The notes under the pieces are model-generated. The model searched no databases, had not been told where the DNA came from, and worked only from the letters and a program-made list of their open reading frames with translations. The position numbers and the translations under genes are program-made. Below are positions 59,158 to 64,000 of a stretch of DNA of 64,000 bases, piece after piece; the stretch's first letter is position 1, and every line of letters begins with the position of its first letter. The stretch covers positions 50,859,186-50,923,185 of the forward strand of contig OX392529.1 of NCBI GenBank assembly GCA_947623455.1. Direction: 5' to 3'. Source of the stretch: Mimachlamys varia. Taxonomy: Eukaryota; Mollusca; Bivalvia; Pectinida; Pectinidae.

Positions 59158-60968
59158 ATAACCAAAAGGCCAATAGGGCCTGTATTGCTCACCTGGATAT
59201 TGGTGCAATCATTGAAAACATTCTCACTTACTTACATACTATGTATGCAAATATGTCCAAATATTAAATAATGTCCTTGTGTTGGGAATGACCATAAAAC
59301 TTAATACTACTCTTTCTTACCATGCTAATGTTCAAGCATCATCACACATGAGCTTGTGATATTGAAGAAGAAAATTTTTAAAAGGTATTTACATATCTGA
59401 CCACTGGTTTTAAACTTGAAAGTAATTAGTCCAAGCTCATTTTCGAGCTCCATGTTGGAAATACATTGTATAGATCTACTAGAACAGTAATACTCTGCAC
59501 CTCTTGTAAATTAAAAGAAATTGTTTTAAATTTGTTTTGAATATTTGACCACTGTGACTTTAAATAAAAGTCAAGGTACTTTCTTTGAGGTAAATTTAGA
59601 GCACTCTGTCCCAGTTACCAAGTATGGCCAAGTATCAGTACTCTAGGCCTTTGGATTATTCAGAATTTGATTTTAAATGTTTTACATATTTGGCCCCTGT
59701 GACCTTGAAAGTGGGTCAAAGTCATTCGTGTGAGGACACTTTATAGCACTCTGTCCCTGTAGATACCTAGACTAGTGGCATAATACCTCTACCATGTCAT
59801 AGGCCTTATAAGTATTTACATGTTTTATTTTATTTCAATAGATCTTATTGAAGAATGAAAGGATTGGACAACAGGCTTTGCCTATATTAGTCAGATACAC
59901 TGTATTAGAAACACTGTTATATATATATGGTAATATATTTATTATAATAGAGAAAAAGAGAGAGCATTTAGCAGAGAAATATACTAACATATAGTGATGT
60001 AAGGAGAGTATCTCCTGGAAACTTTTGCTGTAAATCAATAAATAGATAAATAAACAAGCCTAATTTACATGTTTGACCCCTTTGACCTCTTGAAAGTATG
60101 TCAATGTCATTTATTTGAGGTAACTTTGTAGTACTTTATGCAAGGTAGCTGCTAGCCAAGTATCAGTACTCCTGGCATTCCGGTTATCAAGAAATGATTT
60201 TCAGATGAATTTTTATATATTTGACCCAGGTGTAAACTTGAAAGTAGGTCAAGGTAAATTGTTTGAGGAAATTGTTTGAAGACTACTTCAAGCAAGGATT
60301 CTACAAGCCCAATATCAGTACTCTGTGCCTTTTGGTTAAGATTGTTAATTTGAGGAAAATTTACAGCACTCTGTCCCAGGTACCTACTAGCAAAATATAT
60401 TGGCCCTAGTTTCTCAAGTTTTTAAGAAGTCATTTAAAGAAAAAGCTGACAGATGACTGGACAACCCACCATAACATAAGCCAAACTAGCACTTTGTGCC
60501 CATCATCGGAACCCCACAGTACACTTCTCTGACGCTTGCATTCCGTGGACTAGAATAGATGGAAACCCTTTGTTTTCATATTGAAATAGTAGCCATTCAT
60601 ATTGATACTTTCCGTGACTACATCCAGCCGGGTTATCCCGTTTAATTTGTAGCACCGCCTGTCAACAAAACCTGTCGATTGTGTTATAATTGTGTTGATT
60701 GTGAAAAAAATATAAAGTCCTACCATATGAAGATTGACATCGGCGTCATGCCTACAGAAATGCAATGGACGTGGTCAAGGTAAAATGATCTAACAGAGTG
60801 TCACGAGAAACGACCATTCTGATTGGTCAAAATCTCTGAATAAAGTTCTATTCGGAGAAACAAAGTTTACATCTATTCTAGCCCACGGTATGGCAATGCA
60901 AGCGTCAGAGAAGTGTACCGTGGATTTCCGACGATGCTTTGTGTCAAGAGAGCTGAAAAACACTTAAT
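59158..60968. mobile_element. Pearl-like element, copy 4 (old, interrupted)
   Basis: 5' end AGGCCAATAGGGCCTG then GCTCACCTGG as in copy 3, but the core units are of the copy-1 kind (GTGACCTTGAAAGTGGGTCA at 59699, diverged units near 59555, 60085 and 60230). An AT-rich insertion at about 59824-60069 is flanked by TTTACATG direct repeats, and the MITE at 60501-60936 is inserted near the 3' end. After the MITE the sequence resumes with an AGCTGAAAAACAC end. Strong divergence makes this the oldest of the four copies. Confidence 0.6.
60501..60936. mobile_element. Foldback MITE, copy 2, with 9-bp target duplication
   Basis: 436 bp, same long inverted repeats as 29067-29491 (left CATCATCGGAACCCCACAG, right end complementary to CATCGTCGGAAATCCACGG). 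Flanked by CTTTGTGCC (60492-60500) and CTTTGTGTC (60937-60945), a 9-bp duplication with one mismatch. Interior blocks GTAGCACCGCCTGTCAACAA and GATTGACATCGGCGTCATG are shared with copy 1. Confidence 0.86.
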
Positions 60969-61088
60969 ATTTTCAAAAGTTTTAAACAAATTTTGACTCA
61001 TGACTTTGCTAGATGTTGGTCCGTTGACCCTGTTATTAGTTATTGAGAATTCATCAGTTAAAAATTTGAATTTTTGAAGAAATTTGAG

Positions 61089-61220
61089 TGAATGATCCGT
61101 TTACAAATTTCATTACATATGACCCCTGTGACCTTGAAAGAGGGTTAAGTGTTAAACCTTTACCCTCTTTCAAGGTCACAGGGTCAAATGTAATGAAATT
61201 TGTAAACAGGTCGTTCATTT
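61089..61220. repeat. Near-perfect inverted repeat built from a pearl-core fragment
   Basis: Arms of about 45-60 bp around a ~18-bp loop. The left arm contains TGACCCCTGTGACCTTGAAA and the right arm its complement (TTTCAAGGTCACAGGGTCA). The outer parts (TTTACAAATTTCATTACAT) also pair. The arms derive from the pearl-like core unit and differ at only a few positions, so the inversion is recent. Confidence 0.85.
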
Positions 61221-64000
61221 AACAAGCTTAAGAGATCTCAGGCTGATCTTGGCGCCTGACCATATAGTATCTGCATTCAACATTCTGAAGATTTTGGTTT
61301 AAGTATAGCACAAATGACAGACTCTATATTAATTACATAATAATCGGTCTTAGTTATTCAGGAGAAAAGGTAACAGGTACATGTAGAAAGAAAGGTACAT
61401 TGTACGTCGCAGGTATAGTTCAAGCTAGGAAGTGGTTGGGCAAGTCCCTACCGACAAGACTCGCTGACTATCCACCAGCAGTAAAGTGGGGTAGATATTT
61501 GAGCTGAAAGAAAGTGTATCTGTCCGCCATATTGTTTTTCAGAGGTGCATAAAACGGGGGACAATCCATAAATAAAGACTAAGACACACCTCCAAAAGAC
61601 TTGTAATGTAAAATATGAGATTGATCCATCGACAACTTGTCAAGAAATAGAAATAATAAATGTCCACATATATTGCATAAACCATAAGTGTTGTGTTAGG
61701 TATTTGATGGTACAAGATTAAGATATCATTGCAAAAGAAGGCGTAGCAACAACAAAATATCACTCTAAAAATGGCCGAAATATAATATTAAATGCACACT
61801 TGAAAACCAAAGGGAACCTACATGTGAAATCTGAGTATGATTCATCCAGTGCTTGTGGAGACTACGCACAAGGGGAACCTTACATACGAAATTTTAGAAT
61901 GATCCATCTGGTTATGTTTCAAAAAATAGTGATAACAAGCATTATTTCGACGGACCATGGACACAGGGTGATTTGAATAGCCCACCATCTGATGATGTTG
62001 GGCTATAAACAGGAATGACTGTATTGTGTACCTGGATATTTGAGCAATCATGGGAAAATATTCTCAATGAAAGTTCTATGCAAATATTTGTACATGTATT
62101 TAAAAATTTGCTTGGCCAAATAATGTTCCAGGCTAATTAATCATACTAACTTTAAACTAATATATGCTATCCTAGCAACACACAATACCATAGGCTCTAA
62201 TTGGCACAAAATGCCAGGTGAACTAATAATTGGAAGCCCTTCATCTCAGCACACGATCGGCCAAACATCATTATCCTAGGAATTTTGGTTAAAAAGGAGA
62301 CTTTTAATAAGTTGTCAGGGAGCAATCTTGATTCAAACAGTCAGTGTTGGAGACCAGGGATGAGACTCGTGATTTGTGATTTTTTTTTTTGCTGAGATAT
62401 TAGAGTGTAGTTTTTTCAATCAATGCTACACTTATAGGAATGAGCTTGAGCATGGAAATTTTAATATTTTCCTGATATCTTCCGACAGATGTTGGCTAGT
62501 CATCGCTACATTCAACTATAAACAAATTTGTTATAAGTTGATGTTTCATTTTTAAAGAAAAAAAATAAATATTATTTCAAAATAAGCCATATCATCAAAT
62601 AATACAAAAAGGCAATTTTCACATAAAACCTTCCAAAATAAATAATTCACAATTGCTTTAAAGAAAATAATGAACAAATAAAAAAGGTTGAAGCAGGGAC
62701 TGAAAAAACTGCAAATAACAATGATCATCTAATATCAAAATAATGAAATATGCATACCCGGTATTTTTTTTTTAATTGTAAACACTCAAAAGTATGTATG
62801 CAAAATGAAAACTGAAAATAGCTGAATAAATATTTCTGAAATTCCTAGTTGACCATACAATAAAATAAAATATTCACACAAATATACATGACAAATAATA
62901 ATTGAAAATGATAATCATATATCTATGCTAAACAGATACATGAGTTGGGGAAAAAATAAGCATCATTCATTAATAACAAACAGCAATAAAATAAAATGTT
63001 TTCTGAATAAAAAAACAAATATTTCATTAATAAATAATTACCTTCGCTCCAAGATGGCCCAAATATAGTCAGGGACTAAAAAACTTTTAGCAGGAACTTG
63101 GAAATAGATCCTAAAAAAGGTTATTCCTATAGTAAAAAAAAAATAATAAAAGAAAAAAACATGAATATTTTAGCATAATAATATGATAGAGAATATAATT
63201 CAAATATTATAAATAAATACAAAAAATATTGGACTGTTAAAACAATGGGAATGTACAGTCTGTGTGAAACTACAGTGTTATTGGTAAACAAAGTAGTCGA
63301 GATATTCTTATTCAAAATAAATTTCATATTTTCTTTCTAAAACAATTAATGTACTGATCACAGCTAAAAGAAATCCTTTACCGCACAAAACACTTGGAAG
63401 TTGGACTTTTTATGTGAGAATCTCAAAAGTTGAATCCTCCAAATAAAATGTTGTTGTTAATGCCAATAGGCCATTGATATCAGTATATATATAGTATGTC
63501 TCAAATGGCTTTGACATTTATTAATTAAACAAATGCAAAGTCACACTTAATTTATATAGAAAACAGATTCAGAAAAACTTGTAATATGTAAATGAAATTA
63601 TTTGGCTATTTTGTACGTTATGCGCCATCTTTCAGTCAGTGCAAGCTAGAAAGGCATTTTTTAAAAGGTTTTACCGTTCATTGCTTCCATGAAATGAAAG
63701 TAAATGCTGCTGCAAATTGGTTTATAATTGAATGGATATATAAATAAATCAATATCTGAAAATCCAGATGCTAAAAATTTTTTGCCCCTTTTTTCCGTTT
63801 CTTAGTCTGTTAAAAGTCATAGAATTCCTCTTCCATTAGTTTTTTGCAGTTTTATTTCAGTTTTGTCTATGACATATTCCTGACGCTCAGCCAGCATAAT
63901 GCCTGAGGCATCGTGGAAGGATATTGTTAAACCCATATTCAACATCAGAAACTTCTGGTGCAGCAGGAAAAAATTAGCATAAAAAATGTTGCCTACATGG
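61221..64000. other. Intergenic, AT-rich, no gene recognised
   Basis: Contains diverged repeat fragments at 61490-61930 related to 50781-51085 (CGCCATATTGTTTTTCAGA; CATCCAGTGCTTGTGGAG). From 62500 on the sequence is strongly AT-rich with homopolymer runs. Open frames of 66-74 codons have no domains. Confidence 0.55.

Overview
The window looks like a gene-poor, AT-rich, repeat-dense piece of a metazoan nuclear genome. A bivalve mollusc is the best guess. This rests on GT-AG introns, an ELAV/Hu-type RNA-binding protein gene, and several copies of compact elements with tandem cores of about 146 and 157 bp, a GACGGAC microsatellite and terminal hairpins, which resemble the bivalve pearl/CvA-type elements. 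The species assignment is an inference.

Three genes can be defended. Two are paralogous minus-strand genes for small secreted Kazal-like proteins: gene A (five coding exons within 23606-25638, 5' UTR exon at about 26453-26486) and gene B (five coding exons within 35219-38356, 5' UTR exon at about 41571-41604). Every coding exon is shorter than 100 nt, so neither gene appears as a long ORF; both were assembled by hand from splice sites. They share all intron positions and phases, a 5' UTR intron, a TATA box and a CCAAT box, and encode 105 and 106 residues with two Kazal-like domains. The third gene is a single-exon ELAV-like protein with three RRMs at 57758-58831 (minus).

Weaker coding candidates are a two-exon plus-strand reading at 14863-15319, an isolated plus-strand exon at 16141-16250, and a plus-strand ORF without a convincing start at 56934-57537 that converges on the ELAV-like gene.

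Layout: 0-6.7 kb, copies of a dispersed repeat (called R1 here), a tandem duplication and AT-rich DNA. 6.75-12.27 kb, a very large 27-bp minisatellite. 12.3-22 kb, mostly empty, with weak exon candidates and hairpins. 22-42 kb, the two Kazal-like genes and the repeats around and inside them, including a 31-bp minisatellite of about 90 copies filling the 5' UTR intron of gene B. 42-48 kb, mostly empty. 48-56.5 kb, three pearl-like elements and a pogo-type MITE. 56.9-58.9 kb, the ORF and ELAV-like gene. 59.2-64 kb, an older pearl-like element carrying a nested MITE, then AT-rich DNA.

The most interesting material is (1) the Kazal-like gene pair, whose second domain has lost exactly one disulfide partner pair; (2) the intronic minisatellite that shares sequence with the splice-donor region and exists in embryonic form in the sister gene; and (3) a foldback MITE family with 9-bp target duplications, one copy of which sits inside the 3' end of a pearl-like element.
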